Shown here piece after piece: positions 8,607 to 17,245 of a stretch of DNA of 64,000 nt. Position 1 is the stretch's first letter. Every line of letters starts with the position of its first letter. The notes beneath the pieces were generated by a model. That model saw nothing but the letters and a program-made list of their open reading frames with translations, was not told the origin of the DNA and did not search any database. The position numbers and the translations under genes were made by a program. This DNA is from Enterobacter vonholyi (lineage in GTDB: Bacteria > Pseudomonadota > Gammaproteobacteria > Enterobacterales > Enterobacteriaceae). The DNA is taken from the NCBI RefSeq assembly GCF_008364555.1, contig NZ_VTUC01000006.1:496001-560000 (forward strand), given 5' to 3'.

Positions 8607-8945
8607 CTACTGCCCCAGCTGCGCAAGCGCGCTGCTTTTATCCGGATAGATACGGAATATGCGATCCATGCGGGTCAGGGTGAACATATTCATTATCCCG
8701 GGGTTCAGGGAGCACAGCGCCATGTCGCCTTTCCCGTTCATCAGCTTAAACAACGACACCAGCATTCCCAGCCCGCTGCTGTCGATAAAATCCACTTTGC
8801 TGAAGTCGACAATCAAAGCCTTGCGATCGTCGCCAATTTCTTCCGTGACGGACGCTTTAAACGTCGCGGCAACGGAGGCATCCAGCCGCCGGACCGCGGG
8901 CGTGAGAATGTTGGCATGCGGTAGTCGTTCGGTGTTAATAATCAT
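8607..8945 (-). CDS. STAS-domain anti-anti-sigma-like protein (RsbV/SpoIIAA type)
   Basis: A 112-residue single STAS domain with the canonical phosphorylation loop VDFIDSSGLGMLVSL; S56 (just after D55) is the residue equivalent to the phosphorylated serine of SpoIIAA. It is expected to be phosphorylated by the RsbW-like kinase encoded next and dephosphorylated by the PP2C phosphatase encoded just before. Its ATG lies 11 nt inside the end of the phosphatase gene, and its stop abuts the kinase ATG. All three parts of a partner switch are thus encoded contiguously in order phosphatase-STAS-kinase. Confidence 0.87.
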   Translation of the reverse strand: MIINTERLPHANILTPAVRRLDASVAATFKASVTEEIGDDRKALIVDFSKVDFIDSSGLGMLVSLFKLMNGKGDMALCSLNPGIMNMFTLTRMDRIFRIYPDKSSALAQLGQ

Positions 8946-10149
8946 TCTGTTCTCCCTGACGCTCGATCACGAGCAGTGAAACGTCATCGGTTAAGGCGGT
9001 CGGTTCATCACGATTTGCGTTGCGCCAGCCGGTCAGGTGGTCACCGAACCGCGGCAGGAGCTGGTCAACCGGAAGTCGGGCATGGTCATGAAGCCAGCGT
9101 TCGAGACGCTGCGGGCCAAACTGCTCGCCGCTGACGTTCTCACACTCCGTGATACCGTCACTGAATAAGCATAAGCGATCCCCCGAATTGAGGGTAAACG
9201 CGACGTCCTCCCAGCTGAGGTCAGGCATCAGCCCGACCGGCGGGCCGCCGTTGCCCACGGACGTGACGGCGCTGTTTGCGTTCACAATGACGGGAGTTGG
9301 ATGCCCGGCCTGACACAACACCCCTCGTCCGCTCTCGGGGTCGATCACCCCGTAGATAATGGTGAAATAGCTGGTAATGTCGCTCTCTTCACTGCAAAAG
9401 CGGCTGTTCAGGATCCTGATCACCTCCGCAGGCGACTGAATGCCGCCCCGATCGGTAAACAAAAAACGGTCTACCACCCGACCATGTAAGAACTGGCGCG
9501 CCACCGCGAGGGACATCATCGCGGCCCCCACGCCGTGACCGGACACATCCACGCAATAGAACCCAATGTGAGAATCGAGTGGAAAAATATTGAACACATC
9601 GCCTGAGACCCACGCAGACGGCAAGAAAAGCCAGTCGGAAAAGTAGTTCCCAAAGCGTAAGCGGTGCGATGGCAGCACCGAGTGCTGAACGCGCGCCGCG
9701 AGTTCAAGATCCTGTTCAATCTGATGCAACGCTTCACTCAGGCGCTTGTTGTGCGCCGCGAGGGTCGCCTCCAGGGTCAAAATACGGACCCCGGCGTGGA
9801 GCCGCGCCCGCAGTTCATCCTGCTCGACCGGCTTGCTTAAAAAGTCGTCCGCCCCGGCATCAAAGCCCTGCGTTAAATCCCCGGCATTTTCGCGTGCCGT
9901 GAGCAGAATGACATAGACGTAGTGGCCAAACTGACGGTTGCGGATGGTCTGACAGAGCGTGAGTCCGTCCATTTCCGGCATGTCCCAGTCGCTTATCACC
10001 ATGCTGATCGGCTGGCTGGACAGTATTTCCAGCGCGGCGACGCCGTTTTCCGCCTCGCTCACGATATACCCCCACTGGGTGAGCATTCGGGAGAGTAACC
10101 GACGATAAATCAGCGAATCTTCAACGATTAACACGTGCAGCGCTGACAT
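8935..10149 (-). CDS. Response-regulator PP2C phosphatase (REC-SpoIIE, RsbU/HsbR-like)
   Basis: A 404-residue two-domain protein. Residues about 1-120 are a CheY-like receiver with phosphoacceptor D54 in SDWDMPEMDG and the lysine in FLSKPVEQDE. A short coiled linker (about 125-155) leads to a SpoIIE/PP2C domain whose metal-binding motifs are visible: GDVFNIFPL, CVDVSGHGVGAAMMS, LFSDGITE and TDDVSLLV. It should dephosphorylate the STAS protein when the receiver is in the right state. HsbR of P. aeruginosa also joins a receiver to PP2C. A strong AGGAGGG site precedes the ATG. No kinase is encoded in this operon; the hybrid kinase of the divergent operon is the obvious candidate donor. Confidence 0.88.
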   Translation of the reverse strand: MSALHVLIVEDSLIYRRLLSRMLTQWGYIVSEAENGVAALEILSSQPISMVISDWDMPEMDGLTLCQTIRNRQFGHYVYVILLTARENAGDLTQGFDAGADDFLSKPVEQDELRARLHAGVRILTLEATLAAHNKRLSEALHQIEQDLELAARVQHSVLPSHRLRFGNYFSDWLFLPSAWVSGDVFNIFPLDSHIGFYCVDVSGHGVGAAMMSLAVARQFLHGRVVDRFLFTDRGGIQSPAEVIRILNSRFCSEESDITSYFTIIYGVIDPESGRGVLCQAGHPTPVIVNANSAVTSVGNGGPPVGLMPDLSWEDVAFTLNSGDRLCLFSDGITECENVSGEQFGPQRLERWLHDHARLPVDQLLPRFGDHLTGWRNANRDEPTALTDDVSLLVIERQGEQNDY

Positions 10150-10158
10150 ACATCCCTC

Positions 10159-11058
10159 CTAAAGCGGTAAGAACCAGATGAGGCTCACGGTCCCTTCCCT
10201 GAATTTTGCATTCCCGTTGCCGTGCCCCGGATAGCGCGTCCCCGCATAGTTCGCGTACTGGATGGAGAACGAACCCGGCGTATAGCCGGCATAACCGAAG
10301 CTGTAGCTGTAATCGCCGTTCCAGGGCTGCTGCTGGCTGCTGTCCGGGAACCAGAATGCCGTCGCGCGAACGAAGAAATGTTGTTTGAAGGTGTAGCCGC
10401 AGCCGCCGAGCATGACGTTTTTATTTTTGCGAATGTCATCGCTGCTGAGATCGTAGTAGCGCGGCACCCAGCTGTACCCGACCTGGCAAATGATGGAATC
10501 CCCTTTATTAATCAGGAGCGTGTTTTCGACCGGTTTCGGTAGCGAAAACTTGTAGGCCAGCGTAAAGGCGCCCTGTTCGAAATAGGTATGTCGTCGGCTA
10601 CCCGACGTCCAGAAGTGGTTATCGCCGTAGTTGCTGTAAACCAGGCTCACCGTGTTGGCGTGCCAGTCATCGTAGCCGAAGCTGTAGCGAAAATCGGCGG
10701 TGTAGCGGCTGGTGTCTCTGACCGGCAGTCGGGACGTGATGTTGGCAAACCAGAAGCTGTAGGGGGAATACTGAAGGCTGAGATTTAGCGTCTGGTTAAA
10801 CTTTTTCTTTTCCGTAGCGGTGTCTGAACTGTTCGGAATGCTCATCCACTGCTCTTTCAGTCCCGAGCTAAAGCTCAGCGCACCTGAGAATTTCTTGTCG
10901 TTACCCGAGAACAGGCGCCCCCAGCGGCTGGTAAAGACGCCAGCCTGAACGGGTTCACCGTTCTTATCGCGCAGGGATTCATTTTCACTGCTTTTCGCCG
11001 CCTCCGCGGCGGGTATCGCGGCGAGCAGCACGCCCGCCATAAGCCATTTTTCGCGCAT
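10159..11058 (-). CDS. Outer-membrane beta-barrel protein of unknown function
   Basis: A 299-residue protein with a signal peptide (MREKWLMAGVLLAAIPAAEA) and a mature part rich in alternating aromatic strands (for example SFGYAGYTPGSFSIQYANYA), ending in the hydrophobic WFLPL typical of beta-barrel outer-membrane proteins. I do not recognise a characterised family. In the operon it lies 11 nt after the OpgC-like acyltransferase gene and 9 nt before the REC-PP2C gene, so an export or surface-anchoring role for the product of the divergent glucan genes is plausible but inferred. I chose ATG 11058 because AAGGA is well spaced; ATG 11067 is possible. Confidence 0.6.
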   Translation of the reverse strand: MREKWLMAGVLLAAIPAAEAAKSSENESLRDKNGEPVQAGVFTSRWGRLFSGNDKKFSGALSFSSGLKEQWMSIPNSSDTATEKKKFNQTLNLSLQYSPYSFWFANITSRLPVRDTSRYTADFRYSFGYDDWHANTVSLVYSNYGDNHFWTSGSRRHTYFEQGAFTLAYKFSLPKPVENTLLINKGDSIICQVGYSWVPRYYDLSSDDIRKNKNVMLGGCGYTFKQHFFVRATAFWFPDSSQQQPWNGDYSYSFGYAGYTPGSFSIQYANYAGTRYPGHGNGNAKFREGTVSLIWFLPL

Positions 11059-11069
11059 AACCGCCATCC

Positions 11070-12287
11070 TTAGTTAGGTATCCAGCGTGCGCCGACGTCG
11101 TATTTTGCCATCAGCCACAAAATACCCAGTGCCGCCGCATGCACTAACGTGTTCTCTATCCAGGCGTGACGCCATAAGTCGAAGGTGATGAACTGGCTCA
11201 CCAGCAGCACCACGTACACATGCAAAATAAAGGTATAAAGCGAGTGCTGGCCGAGCGGGATCAGGAACCATCCCAGCAGGCGATTGAGCGGCGTCCAGCA
11301 ATACGTCAGCACCAGGTAGACGGTGACCATCAGGGCGATATCGTTTAACACCCTCACCGGGCCCAGCCCGTTCTTCGCCGCCCAGGTGTGATAAAACGAA
11401 TTGAAGCTGTCAGGCGGGATGACGTGCATCAGCAGCGCGGGCGGCATAAACGGGTTGGTATGGTTCTGGGCGACAAATCCCAGCACCAGCGACACCATGA
11501 CTAGCGCCACTACCACCCCTTTCCCCGGCGGCGTCCGGGCGAAAGAGAGCAGTTCGGCTTTATACCAGCCGCTGGCCATGCCCAGCACAAAGATGAACTG
11601 CCAGGCGAGCAGCGGGAAGGCAAATTCGAATTCCGACGGCGTCAGCCGAAGCGGCCAGCGCTGCCACAGGCCGTACACCAGCAGCGACAGCCCCAGCAGC
11701 CACCAGACTTTTCCTTTCTGCAGCATCCCCAAAAATAGCGGGCTGAGTAGCAGCAAAAAGATATACAGCCCCAGAATTTGCGTCTGATGGGGGCCAATCT
11801 GCAAATAGAGGATAATGTTGAACCAGGTCTCTTTAATTTGCGGCGTAACAGGATAAAGCGACCAGCTTTGGCCCGAAAAGCGGTCGGTAAAATGGGTGAC
11901 CTCGAAAACGTTAATATGCGGGATATAGGCCAGGAGAATAAAGGACACTATGATAATGATATTTACACGATATATTTTCCACGCCCTGAGATAAAGCCCC
12001 CAGGAAACCGTGAGCAAAACCACTTTTTGCAAACGCGCGCGGTTCAGCATGCCCAGCATAAACCCCGAGAGAATAACAAAACCTTCTGCACCGGTTGTTA
12101 ACCCAAAACGCTCCCAGGAGAATATATTAAATACCGACATCACCTCCGTATGCGCCACGACCATCATGACGAGGGCAATGCCGCGCATAAAGTCGATTCT
12201 CAGGTCCCTGGCACCTGCAACGGCATACCTCCATGCTGTTGATTTAGCGTCATCTTCTTGCGCTACCGACGGCGCAACATGGCTCAT
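11070..12287 (-). CDS. OpgC-like integral-membrane acyltransferase
   Basis: A 405-residue polytopic membrane protein with about ten hydrophobic segments. The start RDLRIDFMRGIALVMMVVAH and GAEGFVILSGFMLG, followed by the C-terminal GQHSLYTFILHVYVVLL, are the hallmarks of the OpgC/acyltransferase-3-like family. OpgC adds succinyl groups to osmoregulated periplasmic glucans. It is the first gene of the leftward operon and is divergent from a glucan-synthase-like gene, so I infer that it decorates that polymer. It is not next to opgGH, so it is probably not the housekeeping OpgC. Confidence 0.78.
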   Translation of the reverse strand: MSHVAPSVAQEDDAKSTAWRYAVAGARDLRIDFMRGIALVMMVVAHTEVMSVFNIFSWERFGLTTGAEGFVILSGFMLGMLNRARLQKVVLLTVSWGLYLRAWKIYRVNIIIIVSFILLAYIPHINVFEVTHFTDRFSGQSWSLYPVTPQIKETWFNIILYLQIGPHQTQILGLYIFLLLLSPLFLGMLQKGKVWWLLGLSLLVYGLWQRWPLRLTPSEFEFAFPLLAWQFIFVLGMASGWYKAELLSFARTPPGKGVVVALVMVSLVLGFVAQNHTNPFMPPALLMHVIPPDSFNSFYHTWAAKNGLGPVRVLNDIALMVTVYLVLTYCWTPLNRLLGWFLIPLGQHSLYTFILHVYVVLLVSQFITFDLWRHAWIENTLVHAAALGILWLMAKYDVGARWIPN

Positions 12288-12331
12288 AGGGTGTCTTTTG
12301 CCTGAAAACGAAAATTAAGGTCTAAATAAAG

Positions 12332-12360
12332 TAGATAGCCTAAAGGAATAGTAACCGCAA
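12332..12360 (-). promoter_or_regulatory. Candidate promoter of the leftward OpgC/partner-switch operon
   Basis: On the minus strand TTGCGG (-35) and TATCTA (-10) are separated by 17 bp, ending 44 bp upstream of the OpgC-like ATG. Found by eye only. Confidence 0.4.
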
Positions 12361-12438
12361 TTTATCGTCAGCAGATGAAAGATATTAAGCAGAATTTAAG
12401 CTGAATTAACCACTGCTAAATATTAATAAAAACGTGGC

Positions 12439-12467
12439 TGGACACTTTTATTCGGCGTTCTACACTT
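12439..12467 (+). promoter_or_regulatory. Candidate sigma-S-type promoter of the glucan operon
   Basis: TGGACA and TACACT are separated by 16 bp, and the -10 lies within CTACACTT, which is close to the sigma-S extended -10 (CTATACTT). The start would fall near 12473, leaving a leader of about 95 nt before the glycosyltransferase ATG. The 280-bp region 12288-12567 between the two divergent operons is AT-rich and holds nothing else that I can identify. Confidence 0.4.
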
Positions 12468-12567
12468 ATCTTAAATCTTGTTTAATCGCTATTTTCTTTC
12501 GCTTTTGGGCAACTGTCTGCGCAGCAGAATGGGTCTGCATTTTCACGGAATCAGGAACGCCGGAACT

Positions 12568-14385
12568 ATGGATTTTTATTTTTCCCGTTTTGAACATCGT
12601 CGTCCTCCGGAACCGTTAACAACACCGCGCTGGGTCATGTTCACCTGGCAGGTGTTAGCGGTCGCGGCGCTTATTCTGGGTGCCAATTATATTTACTGGC
12701 GCTGGACCGCCTCCCTGAATACTGACGCATTATGGTATGCCATTCCGCTGGTCCTCGCCGAAACCCTGGCCTGGATAGGGACCGTGCTGTTTACCATCAA
12801 TTTGTGGAAAGAACAGGATCCTCCTCAGAGTCCGCCGCCCGGCGAAATTAACGAATGTCTGTCGCCTGAGGAGGCCGTTGAGCCCCGTCCCGTAAAAGTG
12901 GATATGTTCATTGCCACCTACTCGGAAGACACCGAGCTGGTCAGGCTGTCCATTCGCGATGCCCTGAAGATGGCGTACCCGTTCCCGATTGACTACCGCA
13001 TCCACGTGCTTGATGACGGCCGCCGCCCGGAGATGAAAGCCGTTTGTGAAGAGGAAGGCGTTAACTATATCACTCGCCAGACCAACATCGGCTTTAAGGC
13101 CGGCAACCTGCGCAACGGCCTTGAGCAAACCGACGGCGATTTCATTGTTATCTGCGACGCCGACACCCGGGTATTTCCCACCCTGCTTAGCCATACGCTG
13201 GGCTACTTCCGCGACCCGGACGTGGCCTGGGTGCAGACGCCGCAGTGGTTCTTCGATCTTCCGGAAGGAGAAAATCTGTCGCGCTGGGGCCAGCGAAAGG
13301 CCGGAAAAGTGGGCTACGGTCTGGGCTGGCTGATTCAAAAGTGTGTTGGCCCGGTCACCGTAGGCCGCGACCCGTTTTTTAACGATCCGCGCATGTTCTA
13401 TGACGTGATCCTGCGGCGGCGCAACTGGGCGAACGCGGCTTTCTGCTGTGGCGCGGCGTCCATTCACCGTCGCGAGGCGGTCATGCAGGCCGCGCTGAGA
13501 AGCTACGTCTGGTCCGTTGAAGAGGAGATCCATCGTCACACGCGCGATATTCGCGATGAGGAGACCCGGGACGCGCTGCAGAATGCAATGCGTCCGCACG
13601 TGGCGTTTGACACCGAGCTTACCCCCTACAAATTCCACGTCTCGGAAGATATTTACACCTCGGTGCTGCTGCACGGTGACGCCGCACGACGCTGGCGCTC
13701 GGTTATGCATCCGCGGGTTGAGTCGAAGATGCTCTCTCCGCAGGATATGCTCACCTGGATGATCCAGCGCTTTAAGTACGCCGCCGGCTCGCTGGATATT
13801 TTGTTTCATGACAACATCTTCAGCCGTCGCCGCTTCAGGCTCTCTCTGCCCCAGACGCTGATGTATGCCACCACCTTCTGGTCATACATGGCCTGCGTAT
13901 GGAACACGGTGTTTTTGATTTCACCCATTATCTATCTGTTCACCGGCATTCCGCCGGTGTCCGCCTGGTCGACGCCGTTCTATCTGCATTTTCTCCCGTT
14001 TTTTATTTTCTCCGAGCTGGCCTTTATGTTCGGCACCTGGGGGATCTCGGCCTGGGACGGCAGGGCCTCATACCTCTCCTTCTTTTCCATGAACCTGCGC
14101 GCGCTCAATACGGTGCTGCGGGGCGAACAGATCAAATTTCACGTCACGCCAAAAGAGCGGCAGACGGGCCGTTTTCTCTACCTGGTGAAGCCGCAGATTG
14201 CCATCGTGGTGCTCACCCTCGCAGGGCTTATCTGGGGCGGTATCCAGGTGGCGCGTGGACAGGTGGACGACCCCTCCGGCTATGTCATCAATATTTTCTG
14301 GGGAGGGGTGAACATCGCCGCCATGCTGCCGCTGATTTTCGCGGCCATGTGGACGCCCGCTGAAGAGGACGAGGTCACCCAATGA
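12568..14385 (+). CDS. Cellulose-synthase-like family 2 glycosyltransferase
   Basis: A 605-residue membrane GT2 of the BcsA/CrdS type. Two N-terminal membrane segments (about 27-47 and 55-75) precede the cytoplasmic catalytic domain with FIATYSED, the nucleotide-binding DDGRRPE, the D197-A-D199 motif (CDADTR), TPQWFFD, FCCGAAS and SED 359-361 in place of the usual TED. The QxxRW motif is replaced by Q400-R-F-K-Y404. Four or more C-terminal membrane segments follow. There is no PilZ domain, so direct c-di-GMP control as in BcsA is not expected. The polymer is probably a beta-glucan, but linkage cannot be read. I chose ATG 12568; an upstream TTG (12478) would add 30 poorly matching residues. 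Confidence 0.8.
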   Translation: MDFYFSRFEHRRPPEPLTTPRWVMFTWQVLAVAALILGANYIYWRWTASLNTDALWYAIPLVLAETLAWIGTVLFTINLWKEQDPPQSPPPGEINECLSPEEAVEPRPVKVDMFIATYSEDTELVRLSIRDALKMAYPFPIDYRIHVLDDGRRPEMKAVCEEEGVNYITRQTNIGFKAGNLRNGLEQTDGDFIVICDADTRVFPTLLSHTLGYFRDPDVAWVQTPQWFFDLPEGENLSRWGQRKAGKVGYGLGWLIQKCVGPVTVGRDPFFNDPRMFYDVILRRRNWANAAFCCGAASIHRREAVMQAALRSYVWSVEEEIHRHTRDIRDEETRDALQNAMRPHVAFDTELTPYKFHVSEDIYTSVLLHGDAARRWRSVMHPRVESKMLSPQDMLTWMIQRFKYAAGSLDILFHDNIFSRRRFRLSLPQTLMYATTFWSYMACVWNTVFLISPIIYLFTGIPPVSAWSTPFYLHFLPFFIFSELAFMFGTWGISAWDGRASYLSFFSMNLRALNTVLRGEQIKFHVTPKERQTGRFLYLVKPQIAIVVLTLAGLIWGGIQVARGQVDDPSGYVINIFWGGVNIAAMLPLIFAAMWTPAEEDEVTQ

Positions 14386-15701
14386 GGATACGTGATGCCC
14401 TGCTGCCCGCGCGCAGCTACCTCACCATTTTGCTCGGCTTCCTGATCGGCTTTGCCATTGTGGTCTGGGTGGAGAAACAGATGCCCACGCGCGTGGAAAG
14501 CAGCGGCGGCATCGCGCTCAGTAAAGACTTTCCGCCGCTGCCCACAAAACGGGCGCTGACCTATGACGAAGCCATCTGGGCGCGGGTCGCCTGGCAATAC
14601 TACGTGAATAATACTCAGCCAAACGGGCTGGCGAACGCCAGCGACGGTGAACCCTGGCTGAGCCTCTGGAGCGTGGGAAGCTACCTCTTTGCGACCGCTG
14701 CCGCAGAGCAGCTCAACATTATTTCCGCCGATGAGTTTGACGAGAGGGTCAGCACCGCCGTGTTCACGCTGGGGCAACTGCCGCTCAATGACAAAGGTCT
14801 CCCCGCCGCCTATTACCATGCGGACACGCTCAAGATTCTGGGCAAGCCTGACGCCTCCGCAATCGGTCTGAGCCGGCTGCTGACGGCATTACAGACCCTG
14901 CTGTGGCGCTATCCCCAGCACGCGGCGGCTATCCGCGATTTGTTGAGCGTTTGGCGCACCGCGGCGCTGATTGAAAATAACACCCAAAGCCAGGCTGCGG
15001 TGCCGCTCCACCACTGGACGCTGACCGACGACGAACAGCGGGACAGCTTTGGCTACCGTCTCTATGCCAGCCATACGCTGCGCCTGATAGACAGCGCGGC
15101 AGGACTCGCGGTGACCAACCCGCCTGAAGGGCAAAAGATGATCGATCTGGATGGCGTAATGGTGCCCGATGAAGGGCTTCGCACGCCCTGGGGCAAGCAA
15201 ACCTCGCTGATCAGTCTCCCCTATCTTTTAACCGGTCTTGAGCTGGGTTTTGATGCGCAGAGCGCTGAAATTGCGTGGCGAATTATGCAGATCCAGCAGC
15301 GGCGCCACGGCCTGCGCGCGCCAAAACCGCCGATCAGCACGGATTATGCCGAACCCGCGCCGGATTACGTTAACGATCTGCCGGACAGGCAGCCGGTACA
15401 GGTGCGTAACCTGCGCGACGAGGTGCCGGAGAAAGTGGCGATTACCTCCACCCGCACCGCGTTTGCCTGGTATGCCCTGTTCCGCAACAGCTGGAGCGAA
15501 GCGTTGCGCCAGCAGGTTCTGGCCCTTCAGGTGCCGGGTAAAGGCTGGCAGCGCGGGTTAAATCTCAACAACAGCGTGAATGGCGTCGTGGACGCCGATA
15601 CCAACGCCATTGTGCTGGAAAGTCTGTCTTACATCGCACATGGCCAGATGCTCTGTCTGGCCTGCCTCTACACATCCCCCTCAGCAGGAGCAACGCCATG
15701 A
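14382..15701 (+). CDS. DUF3131 protein A, membrane-anchored
   Basis: A 439-residue protein with one N-terminal membrane anchor (about 12-32) and a periplasmic domain starting at WARVAWQYYVNNTQPN, the signature shared with the two following genes. DUF3131 proteins resemble the alpha/alpha-barrel glycoamylase-like domains found with bacterial glucan synthases; function is unproven. This copy is the most diverged of the three: it lacks the WNFC/WDFS and QLWGF blocks of the others and ends in a Cys-containing segment (LCLACLYTS). The ATG overlaps the glycosyltransferase stop by 4 nt, and its own stop overlaps the next ATG by 4 nt, so the genes are translationally coupled. Confidence 0.7.
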   Translation: MRIRDALLPARSYLTILLGFLIGFAIVVWVEKQMPTRVESSGGIALSKDFPPLPTKRALTYDEAIWARVAWQYYVNNTQPNGLANASDGEPWLSLWSVGSYLFATAAAEQLNIISADEFDERVSTAVFTLGQLPLNDKGLPAAYYHADTLKILGKPDASAIGLSRLLTALQTLLWRYPQHAAAIRDLLSVWRTAALIENNTQSQAAVPLHHWTLTDDEQRDSFGYRLYASHTLRLIDSAAGLAVTNPPEGQKMIDLDGVMVPDEGLRTPWGKQTSLISLPYLLTGLELGFDAQSAEIAWRIMQIQQRRHGLRAPKPPISTDYAEPAPDYVNDLPDRQPVQVRNLRDEVPEKVAITSTRTAFAWYALFRNSWSEALRQQVLALQVPGKGWQRGLNLNNSVNGVVDADTNAIVLESLSYIAHGQMLCLACLYTSPSAGATP

Positions 15702-17245
15702 AGCCACGATCCCCGATCCTTTTCCACCTGCTCACGGGAATAACGATCTGCTGGCTGGCGCTATCGACCGTGCGTGCGGATACCGAGCTCCCTGCATCAG
15801 GTTACTCCCCGCGCAGCGGCGAGCTGACCGCTCGGGAGATGACCATCGCGAAAAACGCCTGGCAGTATTTCGTCACCAACTATCAGCCCACGACGGGCCT
15901 GGTGAATGCGGTCAACAAATATCCCTCCACCACCATGTGGGACAGCGCCTCCTATCTGGCCGCCCTGACGGCGGCGCGCGAGCTGGGGATGATTGATAAA
16001 GCGGAATTTGACCGCCGGATGCTGAAGTTTCTCGCCACGTTAAACACCCTGGTACTGTTCCGCAACGAGCTGCCCAACAAGGCCTATAACACCATCAGCG
16101 GCCAGAAGGTGGACTACACCAATAAGCCCGGCGAAATTGGCTTCTCGGCGCTGGATATCGGGCGAATGCTGGTCTGGCTGAAAATCATCAAGGAGCGTTA
16201 CCCGGAATACGGCAACAGCATTGATAACGTGGTGCTCGGCTGGGATTTCAGCCACGCGATCGACCCCTGCGGCACGCTGTACGGGGCCTATCTGGAGAAC
16301 GGCCAGCCGAAGTACGTTCAGGAAGGTCGACTGGGCTATGAAGAGTACGGCGCGGCCGGTTTCCAGCTGTGGGGATTTAATACCTGCAAAGCCAGCCGTC
16401 CGCAGCCTTACGAGCTGGCCGAGATCTACTGCGTGCTGGTCCCGTACGATACGCGCGATCCACGCAACACGTCGCAGCATAACTACGTGGTGACAGAATC
16501 CTACCTGCTCTACGGGCTGGAGTTCGGCTTTGACAAACCGACCGACCGGGATAACGCCCCGCGCGACTACTCCCTGACGTGGATGAAAAACTTTGCCGAC
16601 CGCGTTTATCAGGCTCAGGAGAACCGCTATACCATTACTGGCGTCCTCACCGCGCGCTCCGAGCACCAGCTCGATAAGGCCCCTTACTTCGTCTATGACA
16701 CCGTTTTCAGCGACGGGTACAACTGGAACACCATTACCGATAAGGGACAGTTCGTCCCTAACGCTGCCGCGATTTCGCTGAAGGCGGCGCTGGGCATGTG
16801 GGTGCTGTGGAACTCCCCTTATACCGACCGCCTGCTGAATACCATTGAGAATGCCAATGAAGAGGGAAAAGGCTACTACGAAGGGCTGTATGAAAACGGC
16901 GACGGGCCGATCAAAGAGTTCACCGCGAACAACAACGGCATCATGCTGGAGGCCCTGTTGTTCAAAAAAGAGGGAAAACTGCTGGCCTTCAACACCGACA
17001 ATCCGAAGAGCAAGGATTTTGCCCCGTCGCTGTGGGATCAAAAGCTGCTCGATCAGTTTGAAGAGAACAACACGCTGCGCAGCCGTCCGTTCCTGACCAG
17101 CACACCGGCCGTAAAAAGCTGGTGCGACCGGACCGGCGTCACGCAGCGCACCAAACCCGCCTGCCAGGCCTGCCAGTGCGCGTCATGCAGCGCGGACGAG
17201 CCCGTTAAACTGCCTCCGGTGACTGCGCAATGCTTAAAACCTTAG
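15698..17245 (+). CDS. DUF3131 protein B, secreted, with Cys-rich tail
   Basis: A 515-residue protein with a cleavable signal peptide (MKPRSPILFHLLTGITICWL, cleavage near VRA). The DUF3131 domain opens at KNAWQYFVTNYQPTTGLVN and includes MWDSASYLAAL, EEYGAAGFQLWGF, DTVFSDGYNWN and KGYYEGLYENG, blocks repeated in protein C. After about residue 470 comes a short tail with CQACQCASC (C-x2-C-x-C-x2-C), plus further cysteines, which is unusual for a periplasmic protein and may bind metal or form disulfides. The acidic residues in YYEGLYENGDG are candidates for catalytic or sugar-binding roles. The following gene starts 16 nt before its stop. Confidence 0.72.
   Translation: MKPRSPILFHLLTGITICWLALSTVRADTELPASGYSPRSGELTAREMTIAKNAWQYFVTNYQPTTGLVNAVNKYPSTTMWDSASYLAALTAARELGMIDKAEFDRRMLKFLATLNTLVLFRNELPNKAYNTISGQKVDYTNKPGEIGFSALDIGRMLVWLKIIKERYPEYGNSIDNVVLGWDFSHAIDPCGTLYGAYLENGQPKYVQEGRLGYEEYGAAGFQLWGFNTCKASRPQPYELAEIYCVLVPYDTRDPRNTSQHNYVVTESYLLYGLEFGFDKPTDRDNAPRDYSLTWMKNFADRVYQAQENRYTITGVLTARSEHQLDKAPYFVYDTVFSDGYNWNTITDKGQFVPNAAAISLKAALGMWVLWNSPYTDRLLNTIENANEEGKGYYEGLYENGDGPIKEFTANNNGIMLEALLFKKEGKLLAFNTDNPKSKDFAPSLWDQKLLDQFEENNTLRSRPFLTSTPAVKSWCDRTGVTQRTKPACQACQCASCSADEPVKLPPVTAQCLKP

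Noticed and set aside
10159-11058. Possible porin of a named family (for example nucleoside channel or LamB-like)
   Set aside because: Barrel-type ending and signal peptide are visible, but no family motif is, so I gave no name.
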